Shown here piece by piece: positions 27,764 to 35,635 of a stretch of 64,000 nt of DNA. Position 1 is the stretch's first letter. Every line of letters starts with the position of its first letter. A program made the translations under genes and the position numbers. This stretch comes from Streptomyces phaeolivaceus (GTDB lineage: Bacteria; Actinomycetota; Actinomycetes; Streptomycetales; Streptomycetaceae). Under the pieces are notes generated by a model. It ran no database searches. It saw only the letters and a list, made by a program, of their open reading frames with translations, and had not been told where the DNA came from. The stretch spans positions 4,588,001 to 4,652,000 of the forward strand of contig NZ_CP045096.1 in the NCBI RefSeq assembly GCF_009184865.1. The letters are read 5' to 3'.

Positions 27764-27925
27764 ATGGCCGAATCCCCCGCCACCCCGAGCACCCCGGACC
27801 CGACACAGGTCCGGGACACCCATCAGCCCGCCGACCTCAAGACCCTGCCCCTTTTCGGCGCCTGCGGCTGCGGCTCCGGATGCGCGTGCGGGTGCCAGTC
27901 CGGCAACCCGTGCCAGTGCGGCTGA
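27764..27925 (+). CDS. Small Cys-rich protein (53 aa), putative metal-binding peptide
   Basis: The ATG follows GAGGAGGG with 3-nt spacing, a strong ribosome site. Residues 1-31 are Pro/Thr/Asp-rich; the C-terminal 22 residues contain seven Cys in CGCGSGCACGCQSGNPCQC, a metallothionein-like pattern. The coding sequence is far too short for the usual size limit but has clear GC3 bias, and a strong hairpin terminator follows. It resembles small Cys-rich proteins found near phoU in Streptomyces as far as I recall; no function is known to me. Zinc or copper buffering is an inference. Confidence 0.75.
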   Translation: MAESPATPSTPDPTQVRDTHQPADLKTLPLFGACGCGSGCACGCQSGNPCQCG

Positions 27926-27950
27926 CCGCACACGGTCGCTCTCGTACGGG

Positions 27951-27991
27951 GTGAAGGGGGCCTGTCGCTGTGACGGACAGGCCCCCTTCAC
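27951..27991. terminator. Hairpin terminator after the Cys-rich gene
   Basis: The 16-bp perfect stem GTGAAGGGGGCCTGTC and its complement enclose a 9-nt loop. Confidence 0.9.
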
Positions 27992-28009
27992 TCATGCGTG
28001 CGTGACTCA

Positions 28010-28042
28010 CTTATGTACGCGACTCTCTTATGTACGCGACTC
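28010..28042. repeat. 16-bp direct repeat CTTATGTACGCGACTC
   Basis: Two exact copies one base apart (28010-28025, 28027-28042), upstream of the gene at 28206. Possibly a regulator site; nothing else supports this. Confidence 0.7.
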
Positions 28043-28205
28043 ACCTTTGCGGGATGAACGAGCCCAAGTGGGGCGAACGCGCAACAAGCGCGCGAGGCAT
28101 TTCGACCCGCGCCGCACACCTCCGCACGCCCTGTCCGGCAGCGCCCCCGGGATGGAACCATCCCCATGCCGACACCGGCAGTGACAACAACAGGGGGTCC
28201 CGCAC

Positions 28206-28505
28206 ATGTCCGTAGTGATGTCGATGCACTGGCCAGAGGTAACCCCGGAGCAGTACGACACCGTGCGAGACGCGGTCGACTGGGAGGGGGTCGCGGCGGC
28301 CGGGGGTCAGATCCACGTGGCCTGGTTCGACGACCGGGGCCTCCACGTCACCGACGTCTGGGACACCCAACAGGCCTTCGAAGCCTTCTTCACCGAACGC
28401 CTGGCCCCCGCCCTCCAGAAAGCCGCCCTCACAGGCACCCCCGAAACCACCATCACCCCCCTCCACCGCCGCTTCATCGCCCCGAACATCACGGGCACGG
28501 AGTAG
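28206..28505 (+). CDS. Hypothetical protein (99 aa)
   Basis: A small alpha/beta protein: MHWPEVTPEQYDTVRDAV, GGQIHVAWFDDRGLHVTDVWDTQQAFEAFFTERLAPALQKA. The pattern (a substrate-side beta strand, then a helix) resembles the dimeric alpha-beta barrel (antibiotic-monooxygenase/DUF-type) fold, but I see no catalytic residue. ATG start with a weak upstream site. A terminator hairpin follows, then the attL-like sequence, so it is the last host gene before the integrative element. Confidence 0.75.
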   Translation: MSVVMSMHWPEVTPEQYDTVRDAVDWEGVAAAGGQIHVAWFDDRGLHVTDVWDTQQAFEAFFTERLAPALQKAALTGTPETTITPLHRRFIAPNITGTE

Positions 28506-28530
28506 CTCCGGCCCCACCCCACCCCGACAC

Positions 28531-28579
28531 GACAAGGCCCCCTGCCGCGCGGCTGATCCGCGGTCAGGGGGCGCTTGTC
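28531..28579. terminator. Hairpin terminator downstream of the 99-aa gene
   Basis: GACAAGGCCCCCTG pairs with CAGGGGGCGCTTGTC, with one bulge, around an inner CCGCG/CGCGG stem. In the uninterrupted chromosome it would lie between this gene and the convergent gpmA. Confidence 0.85.
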
Positions 28580-28587
28580 GGGCGTTG

Positions 28588-28607
28588 CCTACTTCTTCTT
28601 GCCCTGG
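28588..28607. other. attL: duplicated gpmA 3' end
   Basis: CCTACTTCTTCTTGCCCTGG here is identical to 38054-38073, which encodes the last residues (QGKKK, stop) of gpmA. The sequences on both sides differ. It is the left core site of the integrative element, with the integrase gene next to the other copy. Confidence 0.88.
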
Positions 28608-28970
28608 GTCTGGGGGGCCCGTTTTTGGGCCCTGGTCAGAGGGGTGTGCACCTCAACTGACCTGCTGTCGAGCGGTCGTTGGTGGTCGTCATCTGTCGTC
28701 GTTGGTCGTCCTCGGAGGGCCCACAGAGGGCCCGGTGACGGGGCCCGATCTGCCGCTCTCGGGGCGGGCCACCGGGCCGGGCCGTCGGCCGTCGTGTGGG
28801 GAAGAGCTAGAAGGAGCGGCCTACGGCCGCGCGTCTTTCGGCGCCCACCCGCGTCCGTCGCGTGCCACGTTGGCGACGTGCAGTCAGGACATCGAACCCG
28901 GATGCCTCGCCCCGGCTGACGGCCGCCTGACACCTTCTGACACCCGACCCTGACACCCAGCCCGTACGCG

Positions 28971-29033
28971 CCCGAGGACGGCAGTCCAGGGCGGGGGACT
29001 CCCGCTCGCCCCGCCTGGAATGCCGTCCTCGGG
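28971..29033. repeat. Large two-stem hairpin in the element's left end
   Basis: The outer 13-bp arms CCCGAGGACGGCA (28971-28983) and their complement (29021-29033) enclose an inner stem TCCAGGGCGGGG/CCCCGCCTGGA (28985-28996 / 29009-29019) with one bulge. It could be a structured RNA, a terminator or a cruciform at an origin. Confidence 0.85.
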
Positions 29034-29198
29034 GCCTTCCAAGGGGCAGACGGCAGACCAGCGGGCACCGTCGGGCCCCTGCCGCTCCGAGGGGGTTCGG
29101 GAGGCTTTTCAGCAGGGGGCAGGACGGCCGTACCCACCGCGCCGCTGTCCCCGCCGGAAAAGCCGTCCCTGCTCCCCTTCCTAGAGAGTTGAGGGAAG

Positions 29199-29390
29199 AC
29201 AGCGTCCGCAGCGTCCGGCGCGCCTCTCACACCACCTCTGACCAGCACTTTTCCTGCGGACGCTAAACAAAATATGCAGCGTCCGTCAGTGTCCGCAGCG
29301 TCCGACCACCCTCCGCTACTAAGAGCCGGTTTCCGCAGGTCACGACGTGCTCTTAGAGAGAGGCGGGTGCGGACGCTGCGGACACTGGCA
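29199..29390. repeat. AGCGTCCGC motif cluster, left
   Basis: About seven copies of AGCGTCCGC or its complement GCGGACGCT, some with one change, e.g. 29199-29218, 29256-29265, 29277-29306 and 29368-29382. The same motif recurs at 35690-35810 on the other side of the element's core. Confidence 0.8.
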
Positions 29391-29466
29391 CTTCGAAGGG
29401 GAAGAGACCAGCCCGGCGGCGGGTGGTGTCTTGGTCCTCGGTCGCGCCAAGTCGGACGCTCACGCC

Positions 29467-29519
29467 GGTACGAGCAAGAGGAGCACCACCCGGCTTGTCG
29501 TGCTCCTCTTGCTCGTACC
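29467..29519. repeat. Perfect 20-bp inverted repeat with 13-nt loop
   Basis: GGTACGAGCAAGAGGAGCAC (29467-29486) and its exact complement (29500-29519). Flanking CGCC/GGC bases extend the stem imperfectly. No T-tract and no adjacent gene to terminate. Confidence 0.92.
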
Positions 29520-29577
29520 ACCGGCAGATGGCACCTCCGCCCGCAGAGGGCCGAGAAACGGGCTCTGACCTGGGATG

Positions 29578-29644
29578 CGACAAGCGACAAGACAAGACAA
29601 GCGACAAGCCGCACGACAAGCGAGACGACAAGTGACGCGACAAG
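29578..29644. repeat. CGACAAG iteron array (six copies)
   Basis: Exact copies start at 29578, 29585, 29602, 29614, 29626 and 29638, mostly at 12-bp steps, all in the same direction. This resembles the iterons bound by replication initiators. Confidence 0.85.
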
Positions 29645-29692
29645 CGCGACCGGCCGATCCCTGGGCACTCGGGAGCTCCCGACCGCCACCGC

Positions 29693-29812
29693 GTCACACC
29701 GTCACACGTGACGGCCGCGTCACACCCAAACCCCTAGGCAGACCCGCTGTGACGCGAGCGTCACACCACCTCACACCAGCCCGTCACACCCGCCGACCGA
29801 CCAGCGTCACAC
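29693..29812. repeat. GTCACAC repeat array (six direct copies)
   Basis: Copies start at 29693, 29701, 29719, 29760, 29783 and 29806, with inverted GTGACG at 29708 and 29749. GTCAC/GTGAC units also recur inside the coding sequence at 33000-33110. Confidence 0.85.
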
Positions 29813-29917
29813 TTCGGGCAGACCAGCGCACGCGCGCGACGAAGCCCCGCAGACACGGCGGCCATCGCGCGCGAGCGCAGCTCGCTGCCAAGGATCGTGC
29901 GGCCGTGGCCGCACCTT

Positions 29918-30514
29918 CTAGCCTCTGCTCTGACGAGACTCTGGGTCTTCTTCCAGCACCTTCAAGACCGAGTCAGGGTCGCCGTTGTAGACCAAGTACG
30001 GCTCACCTGATGCGGGTGGTACGAACCGGTTCCGGTAACGGATCAGGTCGCTTTCCGCGAAGTAGATCGAGTTCGGATCGGCTTCATGGCGCGCGTTGCG
30101 CTTGCTCACACGCGACCAGAGTTCCCCATGGCTGACCTCCAGGTAGACCACCACCGAGTTCGCACCCGCGTCGGTCGCGATCGACCGCCAGTGAGCACGG
30201 TCGTCCGGCGTCCAGAAACCATGGTCGACCACCACATCGCGCCCGGCCAGGAGTTGTTGACTGAGTTCCACAGAGATCTCTTCGAGGACAGGACGCTCAA
30301 GGGTCGGGAACGTCCCTCGCGGGAAGTCCACCCCGTACACGCCATGTCGGCGGTACATCTCTTCGTCTGGGCACAGTCTGACGAAGCCACGGGCCGTCAG
30401 CTCACGTGACAGAGTCGTCTTTCCTGAGCCCGGAAGCCCCGCCATCAGGACGCAAAACGGCCGGCGGGCGTCGTTGGCGCCTGTCACTGCGCGACTTCCG
30501 ATTCCGTTCGCCAC
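29918..30514 (-). CDS. P-loop kinase/zeta-toxin-like AAA_33 protein (198 aa)
   Basis: Walker A AGLPGSGKTTLSREL at about residues 24-38, then LCPDEEMYRR and VVVDHGFWTPDDRAHWRSIA, a layout shared by zeta-toxin, chloramphenicol-phosphotransferase-like and polynucleotide-kinase-like small kinases. Cytoplasmic. It begins 31 nt inside the end of the GntR gene, so the two are co-transcribed. Without an epsilon-like antitoxin partner I would not call it a toxin. It may be cargo of the element: modification of a nucleotide, sugar or drug. The start at 30514 is not certain. Confidence 0.75.
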   Translation of the reverse strand: MANGIGSRAVTGANDARRPFCVLMAGLPGSGKTTLSRELTARGFVRLCPDEEMYRRHGVYGVDFPRGTFPTLERPVLEEISVELSQQLLAGRDVVVDHGFWTPDDRAHWRSIATDAGANSVVVYLEVSHGELWSRVSKRNARHEADPNSIYFAESDLIRYRNRFVPPASGEPYLVYNGDPDSVLKVLEEDPESRQSRG

Positions 30515-31242
30515 TTGCGACCAGGGCCCCCGAGGTCAACGCCGTACTCAACAACGTTGCCCTCGCTGTCGACGAACTTCGCGGTCATCACGACCACTGG
30601 CTCCGTGGGCGGCTCCGCAGGGTCCAGCTCCAACAGCTCCGCATCCTCCGCCGTCAGCAGGCGCGCCGAAGCGGTGTCGATCCGGTGTGTGATCGGGCGG
30701 CCGGTGGCTTGGGCGATGAGCTGTAGCGAAGTCCCGCCGGTCAGGCGCTCGCTCTTCGCTAGCTGCGGGATCAGCCTGCCGTACCGGTCAGGAATCCATG
30801 AGGTCGAGTGCGCGACGATGCCGTGCCGGTCGCGGTACACACGGCGCCGCCTGATCACGTCCGCGCCAGGCTTGATGTCCAGTGCTTGCGCCACGTCTGT
30901 AGGTGCTGACACCACGGCTGCCTGGTGAGAGTCGGACCGTTCCCCGGACCCCCAGCTAGACCCGGTCTGGCGTCCCCGGTCCTGGCGCTGCGCCCCCGAG
31001 GACATCGGAGCGGGACGATCCAGTACCTCCGTCCCGATGCCGTGAATCCCCCTCACGAGCCCCTCGTTGCGCAGCTTCCGCAATGCCTTCTCGGCGGTCG
31101 CGGTACTGACCTTCCACTCCTGCGAGAGGTTCTTGATGCTCGGCAGGAGTGAGCCCGGCTGTAGCTCACCGGACGTGATCAGTTCCGCGTAGTGGGCGGC
31201 AATCTGCGCGTACGGCGCCCGATTGTCGGCCTGATCCGACAT
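30484..31242 (-). CDS. GntR/HutC-family regulator (252 aa)
   Basis: N-terminal winged helix YAQIAAHYAELITSGELQPGSLLPSIKNLSQEWKVSTATAEKALRKLRNEGLV, a linker of about 45 residues, and a C-terminal UTRA ligand domain (VIRRRRVYRDRHGIVAHSTSWIPDRYG...). KorSA/PlmA-type GntR proteins control transfer and excision in actinomycete integrating elements, so this is probably the element's repressor. It is divergent from the coupled plus-strand operon, with TAGGG repeats between. Confidence 0.86.
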   Translation of the reverse strand: MSDQADNRAPYAQIAAHYAELITSGELQPGSLLPSIKNLSQEWKVSTATAEKALRKLRNEGLVRGIHGIGTEVLDRPAPMSSGAQRQDRGRQTGSSWGSGERSDSHQAAVVSAPTDVAQALDIKPGADVIRRRRVYRDRHGIVAHSTSWIPDRYGRLIPQLAKSERLTGGTSLQLIAQATGRPITHRIDTASARLLTAEDAELLELDPAEPPTEPVVVMTAKFVDSEGNVVEYGVDLGGPGRKWRTESEVAQ

Positions 31243-31474
31243 CTCGCTTGCTCCCTTGTCTCAGTGGGTCACTTCCCTAGCGTACCGCTTGACACCATAG
31301 GGTGCCCTAGGGAACCTTAGGGATGTGCCCGCCGGTCGGATCGCTCGATCGGGGACGGCCCTATCTGGCGTGCACTGATCTAAGAAACCCCTGGTCAACC
31401 CAGGGGGAAGCAAGGAGCGGCGCCCTAACCGCCAAGAAAGACCGCCGCTCCCTGACCCTCGAAGGGGTGTCTTC
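31243..31474. promoter_or_regulatory. Divergent control region of the integrative element
   Basis: TTCCCTA (31273) and TAGGGAA (31308) form widely spaced inverted half-sites. Three TAGGG units (31298, 31308, 31318) overlap or follow a TTGACA hexamer (31289-31294). It is the likely operator for the GntR protein and the promoter for both directions. Confidence 0.6.
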
Positions 31475-32014
31475 ATGATGCCTGGAACCATCGCGCAACG
31501 GCGTGTCGACATGGTCAAGGTTGAGGCTGGTGCGGCCGTTGATGTCTCCGGTCTCACGAGTGCTGAGCGGACCGTGGCGCTGTACGCGTCGGACATGCCG
31601 ACCCGGCGCCGGTACGGCTCGAAGGAGCAGGTGCGGGCGTGGGTCGTTCAGGGTGTCGAGCGGCTGGGCCGTAGGGAGCTGACGCGCCGGGCGCTGTTCT
31701 TCAACGGGCAGTTCCTGCTGGCGCTGGGTGGTCTGGTTCCCGTTCCGGCCCCGGTGCAGGCGAGGCACGACGAGCGGTTCCCGGACGCGTACCGACTGAC
31801 GGTGGCCGGGCAGGCGACGGCGACCAGCGTGCTCTTCGACGGCATGAGCAAGGCTGCGATGAAGCGGAACGCGGCGGCGAAGGTCGACGGGCAGTGCCCG
31901 TGCGAGGACACCGGCCGGATGTTCATCGACATCGACGGTGACCCCGACCTGTCGTACGAGGTGGACTGCCCGGTCCACGCGTCCACCCCTCAGTTCGTCC
32001 GGGCGGGTCGCTGA
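31475..32014 (+). CDS. Hypothetical element protein (179 aa)
   Basis: First gene of the coupled operon. Soluble; it has one CPCEDTGRMFIDIDGDPDLSYEVDCPVH segment whose two CxC/CP pairs suggest a small zinc site. The N-terminal part is helical and basic (TRRRYGSKEQVRAWVVQGVERLGRRELTRRALFFNGQFLLAL). I do not recognise the family. AAGGGGTG precedes the ATG; an ATG one codon later is equally possible. The stop overlaps the next start by one base. Confidence 0.7.
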   Translation: MMPGTIAQRRVDMVKVEAGAAVDVSGLTSAERTVALYASDMPTRRRYGSKEQVRAWVVQGVERLGRRELTRRALFFNGQFLLALGGLVPVPAPVQARHDERFPDAYRLTVAGQATATSVLFDGMSKAAMKRNAAAKVDGQCPCEDTGRMFIDIDGDPDLSYEVDCPVHASTPQFVRAGR

Positions 32015-32430
32015 TGTCCGCCGTCGTGTCGGAGCTGCGTGTTCGGGTGGAGGGTGCGGTGCCCCGGCAGCCGTCTGATCTGCACTCGGCTGACACGCCC
32101 CTGGGCCGGGCGCGGGTGGCCCGTGGCTGGTCGCAGGACAAGGTGGTGCGGGCCCTGATGCTCCTTGCGGACAACTGGGGTTGGCAGATCGCTGCTGAGC
32201 AGTCGCTGCGCGTGTACATGTCGGACTGGGAGCGCGGGGTGCGCCGCCCGAACGAGACGTACCGCGTCCTGCTGTCCACCCTGTACCGGGCCACGCCGGA
32301 CGACCTCGGCTTCACCGCGCCCCGGCGCGAGACCGCCATGGACGACCTGTCGGCGCGGGTCAACGAACTGGCCGCCGTGGTCGAACGGCTGACGGTCGCC
32401 CTGGGCGGCGTGCAGGGGGCGAGCGCATGA
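32014..32430 (+). CDS. XRE-like helix-turn-helix protein (138 aa)
   Basis: LGRARVARGWSQDKVVRALMLLADNWGW...LRVYMSDWERGVRRPNETYRVLLSTLYRATPDDLGF is the Cro/C1-type HTH layout common in Streptomyces regulators. The C-terminal MDDLSARVNELAAVVERLTVAL looks like a short coiled coil for dimerisation. Starts in a TGATG overlap and ends in an ATGA overlap, so it is tightly coupled to its neighbours. Confidence 0.78.
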   Translation: MSAVVSELRVRVEGAVPRQPSDLHSADTPLGRARVARGWSQDKVVRALMLLADNWGWQIAAEQSLRVYMSDWERGVRRPNETYRVLLSTLYRATPDDLGFTAPRRETAMDDLSARVNELAAVVERLTVALGGVQGASA

Positions 32431-33302
32431 GTGCCACCGACCTGAACGGGCTGTTCGCCCGCGTGGCGGCTCCGGCCGCTCCCACCGTGCCTCTGGCATG
32501 GCGAGAGCGCCGCCGGGCGGGAGAGGACTTCCCCACCGTCCCGGCCGCCGGTCTGGAGTGGGCGCCGGTCGAGGTGGCCGCCGCGCTCTTCGAGGCGGGG
32601 GCCGATGCCGAGCTGGGGGAGACGGTGCCCAGCACCGACACCCTGTACGCGGTGCTGCGCGAGTCGGCCAGCGCCCTGGGCCCGGCCGGGATCGCCGAAG
32701 TCACCGCCATCTTCACCACCCTCGATCCGGTCGAGTTCTTCGAGGTGGCCTACTGCCAGCGGTACGCCTACCGGCTGGCCCTGTCCCTCTGGTACGAGGG
32801 CGCCCGCGCCCGGCCCATGACCGCCGGGGAGGCGGCCGTTGCGCTGTACCTCTCGGACGCCTACCGCCACCACCACATCGACCCGGCCACCTTCCGCCGT
32901 ACCCCGCTGCTGGTGTCCCGAGCGATCCGGCAGGGCGCCGCCCTGGTGCCCGTCGAGACGCTGATGCGCCTCGGGGCGGCCATGACACGGGAGTTCGCCG
33001 TCACGGCCGTCACGCCCCCCGTGACGCCGGGTGTGACGCCCGTCGTCACACAGGTCAACGCCGTTGACGCCCCGTCGACGCCAAGGGTCGTCACAGCGCT
33101 CCCGGCGGGCCGTGACTGGCTCTACCGGCAGGCTCTGCCCGACTACCACCGGCGCCGGTTCTGCTTCGACCTCATGCGCTTCGACGCCCGTCAACCCTCC
33201 CCGCTCATCGTCCGCCTGGACGGCGGCGCCTACGCGGTCGGCGCCACCCCGCCGCCGGGCCCCGACGGCACATGGGCACGCACGCTACGGGCGGAGTGGT
33301 AA
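32427..33302 (+). CDS. Hypothetical element protein (291 aa)
   Basis: Helical N-terminal two thirds with no motif I recognise. A low-complexity TAVTPPVTPGVTPVVTQVNAV linker follows at about 193-213, whose DNA is a run of GTCAC/GTGAC repeats (33000-33110), then a compact C-terminal domain (DWLYRQALPDYHRRRFCFDLMRFD). Fourth in neither family nor motif databases that I can recall. The ATGA overlap with the preceding gene and the 3-nt gap to the HNH gene show it belongs to the operon. Confidence 0.7.
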   Translation: MSATDLNGLFARVAAPAAPTVPLAWRERRRAGEDFPTVPAAGLEWAPVEVAAALFEAGADAELGETVPSTDTLYAVLRESASALGPAGIAEVTAIFTTLDPVEFFEVAYCQRYAYRLALSLWYEGARARPMTAGEAAVALYLSDAYRHHHIDPATFRRTPLLVSRAIRQGAALVPVETLMRLGAAMTREFAVTAVTPPVTPGVTPVVTQVNAVDAPSTPRVVTALPAGRDWLYRQALPDYHRRRFCFDLMRFDARQPSPLIVRLDGGAYAVGATPPPGPDGTWARTLRAEW

Positions 33303-33305
33303 CCC

Positions 33306-33911
33306 GTGGCCCGTACCTCTCCGCACCTGAACTCCGAGCGGCGCCGCCTGCGCAAGCGGCAGCTTTCCAAACGGTTCGGGCGGCACTGCGCCTACTGCCG
33401 CCGCCCGTTCACCACCCTGCGGGACGCCACCCTCGATCACGTCGTGCCGTACTCGCTGTGGCGTACCTGGTCCGTCACCGCGCTCGTGCTGGCGTGCTGG
33501 GACTGCAACCACCGCAAGGGCGACCGCTTCCCTCTGTCGATCGCCCTCCTGATCTGCGCGACGCTGCGGTCGACGGGCGTCAACACCACCTCGACGCCCG
33601 TCAACCCGACCGTCGACGCCCCGACTGTTCACGTCGACGGCCCCGCGTTCACGGCCGCTCACGACGTGTTCACGGCGCCGTTCACGCTCGACATCTGGCG
33701 ACTGCTGGCCCGACTCGCCCACGCCAACCAGCCGACTTTCGCGGCCGTGTGGTCGCCCGACCCGACCGGCCGACGGTCGACCCCTGACCAGCCTCGATCG
33801 ACCTGCCACGGCCGCCGTGAACAGCGGCCGTCGGCCCGACCGAACTGCCTGCGCGCACCCCGACCAGTGCGGACGTGCGCGGGCCCGACCGGAGAGGCGG
33901 TGCCCGCGTGA
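33306..33911 (+). CDS. HNH endonuclease (201 aa)
   Basis: CAYCRRPF (zinc pair 1), ATLDHVVPYS (the catalytic His of the HNH) and ACWDCNHRKGDR (zinc pair 2 with the N-H) make a complete HNH core in residues 25-78. The remaining 120 residues are Pro/Thr/Arg-rich, and their DNA contains GTCAAC and GTTCAC repeats. GTG start. Satellites and phages often place an HNH next to replication or packaging genes; a nicking role is possible but not shown. Confidence 0.85.
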   Translation: MARTSPHLNSERRRLRKRQLSKRFGRHCAYCRRPFTTLRDATLDHVVPYSLWRTWSVTALVLACWDCNHRKGDRFPLSIALLICATLRSTGVNTTSTPVNPTVDAPTVHVDGPAFTAAHDVFTAPFTLDIWRLLARLAHANQPTFAAVWSPDPTGRRSTPDQPRSTCHGRREQRPSARPNCLRAPRPVRTCAGPTGEAVPA

Positions 33912-33999
33912 ACGCGGTGAACACCCCCGTGAACGGATCGACCCGACCCGTGAACGGAACAGCCCGACCGGTGAACACGGTGAACGCGGCCGTGAACAC
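33907..33999. repeat. GTGAAC repeats at the 5' end of the ATPase gene
   Basis: Eight GTGAAC units in about 92 bp encode Val-Asn pairs. The complementary form GTTCAC occurs three or more times at about 33627-33690 in the HNH gene. They may be protein-binding sites within coding DNA. Confidence 0.75.
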
Positions 34000-35635
34000 C
34001 GATCCGCACACCGACCCCGCACGGGTCGACCGCACGCCCGCCCGTGCGGATTCCGGGCCCGCCCGTGCGGACCGCACACCCACACGCGCAGGTCGCACGC
34101 CCGCACGGCCCCCGCACACCGACACCGACGGCAAGCCACCGCCCGCCGCCGCCCGCATCGTGGCCATGGCGCGCGAGCAGTACCGGTTCGTGACGTCCAC
34201 CGACGGCCGCCCCTACGCGGTCGCCCTGGACGGCCCGAACATCGCGCTCCCGCTGCGGGGCCGGGCCGGTGTCCGTCAGCGCCTCGCCCGGCAGTTCGCG
34301 GACGCCTACCCCGGCGAGGTCGCCTCACAGTCCGCCCTCGCGGACGCCATGACCGTCCTGGAAGGCATCTGCGAGGACACCGACCCCGTCCCGGTGAACC
34401 TCCGGGTGGGCCGTGACCCCGCCGGCGCCATCGTGGTCGACCTGGGCAGCGCCGACGGCCGCGCGGTCGTCGTGACCGGTGTCGGCTGGAACGTGGTCGA
34501 CCGGGCCCCGGTGCTCTTCCGCCGGTCCGGCGCCATGGCCCCGATGCCCGAACCGGTCCTGGACGGGGACGGGTTGGCCAAACTGCACGCGCTGCTGAAC
34601 ATGGACGAGTCGACGTTCCGTCAGCTCGTGGGCTGGCTGGTCGCGGCCTGGATTCCGGACATCCCCCACCCCGCCCTGGTCTGCAAGGGCGAGCAGGGCA
34701 CGGGCAAGTCCAAGGCCGCGCAGATGTTCATCAACCTGGTCGACCCCTCCCCGGCCGCCAAGCGCAGTCAGCCACGGGACGAAAAGGCGTGGTCACGGCA
34801 GGCGTTCAGCTCATGGGCACTCTGCCTGGACAACATCAGCACCATCCCGCCATGGCTCTCCGACACCCTGTGCAAGGCGGTGACCGGGGACGGCGTGGTC
34901 GATCGCGCCTTGTACACCGATGACGACGTGGTGGTCCTCACCTTCAAGCGGGTGCTGGCCATGACCACCATCGACGCGGGAGCTCTCGCCGGAGACCTCG
35001 CCGAACGGGTGCTGCTGCTCGACTTGCAGCTCATCGACTCCACCCGGCGCCGCTCTGAGGAGGAGTTGGACGCCACCTTTGAGGCGGTCCGCCCGGCCGT
35101 GCTCGGGGCCCTGTTCGACGTCCTGGCGTGCGCCCTCGCAGTGCTGCCGTCGGTGCGGCTGGAGTCCATGCCTCGCATGGCCGACTTCGCCCGCGTCCTC
35201 GCCGCAGTCGACCAGACACAGGGGTGGCGCACCCTGGACGACTACCTTGCCACCTCCGCGAACGTCGCCACGGACGCGATGGAAGGCGACCAATTCGCCA
35301 TGGCGATTGCCGCCCTGGTCGACCAGGCGGGCACCTGGCAGGGCACGGCCGCCCAGTTGCTTGAAGTGCTCCCCGCCCCGCTCGTACGGCCGCCGAACTG
35401 GCCCAAGGACGCCACCCGCGCGAGCGGACGCGTCAAGCGACTCGCCCCGCTGCTGCGGTCCATCGGGATCACCGTGGACGACACGCAACGTAGCCGCGAC
35501 CGGCACCGACACCGACTCCTCACCCTGTCCCGCGCACCCGACGAAGACGACTCAGCGTCCACCTCCGAACAGTCCTCCCTCTGGCCGGAGGTCGCCCCGC
35601 CGGGGCACGGCAGAACCCCACCCCACCAGCACTGA
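33908..35635 (+). CDS. D5/VirE-like ATPase, putative replication helicase (575 aa)
   Basis: The GTG at 33908 overlaps the HNH stop (GTGA). Residues 1-75 are disordered, with VN repeats from eight GTGAAC units. A central domain leads to Walker A KGEQGTGKSKAAQMF at about 260-273, Walker B-like WALCLDNIS at about 306, and the arginine-finger-like region FKRVLAMTTIDAGALAGDLAERVLLLDL. This is the DUF927/D5-type superfamily-3-like ATPase common in phage satellites. No primase active site is evident, so primer synthesis must come from elsewhere. Probably element replication. Confidence 0.8.
   Translation: MNAVNTPVNGSTRPVNGTARPVNTVNAAVNTDPHTDPARVDRTPARADSGPARADRTPTRAGRTPARPPHTDTDGKPPPAAARIVAMAREQYRFVTSTDGRPYAVALDGPNIALPLRGRAGVRQRLARQFADAYPGEVASQSALADAMTVLEGICEDTDPVPVNLRVGRDPAGAIVVDLGSADGRAVVVTGVGWNVVDRAPVLFRRSGAMAPMPEPVLDGDGLAKLHALLNMDESTFRQLVGWLVAAWIPDIPHPALVCKGEQGTGKSKAAQMFINLVDPSPAAKRSQPRDEKAWSRQAFSSWALCLDNISTIPPWLSDTLCKAVTGDGVVDRALYTDDDVVVLTFKRVLAMTTIDAGALAGDLAERVLLLDLQLIDSTRRRSEEELDATFEAVRPAVLGALFDVLACALAVLPSVRLESMPRMADFARVLAAVDQTQGWRTLDDYLATSANVATDAMEGDQFAMAIAALVDQAGTWQGTAAQLLEVLPAPLVRPPNWPKDATRASGRVKRLAPLLRSIGITVDDTQRSRDRHRHRLLTLSRAPDEDDSASTSEQSSLWPEVAPPGHGRTPPHQH

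Larger units (their letters stand above)
28608..29917. other. Non-coding, repeat-dense left end of the integrative element
   Basis: No open frame here has credible codon use. Its contents, left to right, are three TGACAC repeats (about 28929-28955); a 63-nt hairpin (28971-29033); AGCGTCCGC motifs (29199-29390); an 8-bp inverted repeat CTAAGAGC (29319-29356); a perfect 20-bp hairpin (29467-29519); six CGACAAG iterons (29578-29644); and six GTCACAC repeats (29693-29812). Such density points to a replication origin, recombinase arm sites or both. Confidence 0.7.

Noticed and set aside
28589..29689. 366-codon minus-strand open frame ending in QGKKK
   Set aside because: It covers the hairpins and iterons of the element's left end and lacks proper codon bias. 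Its QGKKK end is only the duplicated gpmA terminus, which is what revealed attL.
29918..30514. Zeta toxin of a toxin-antitoxin pair
   Set aside because: Only the P-loop resemblance supports it; there is no small antitoxin gene next to it.
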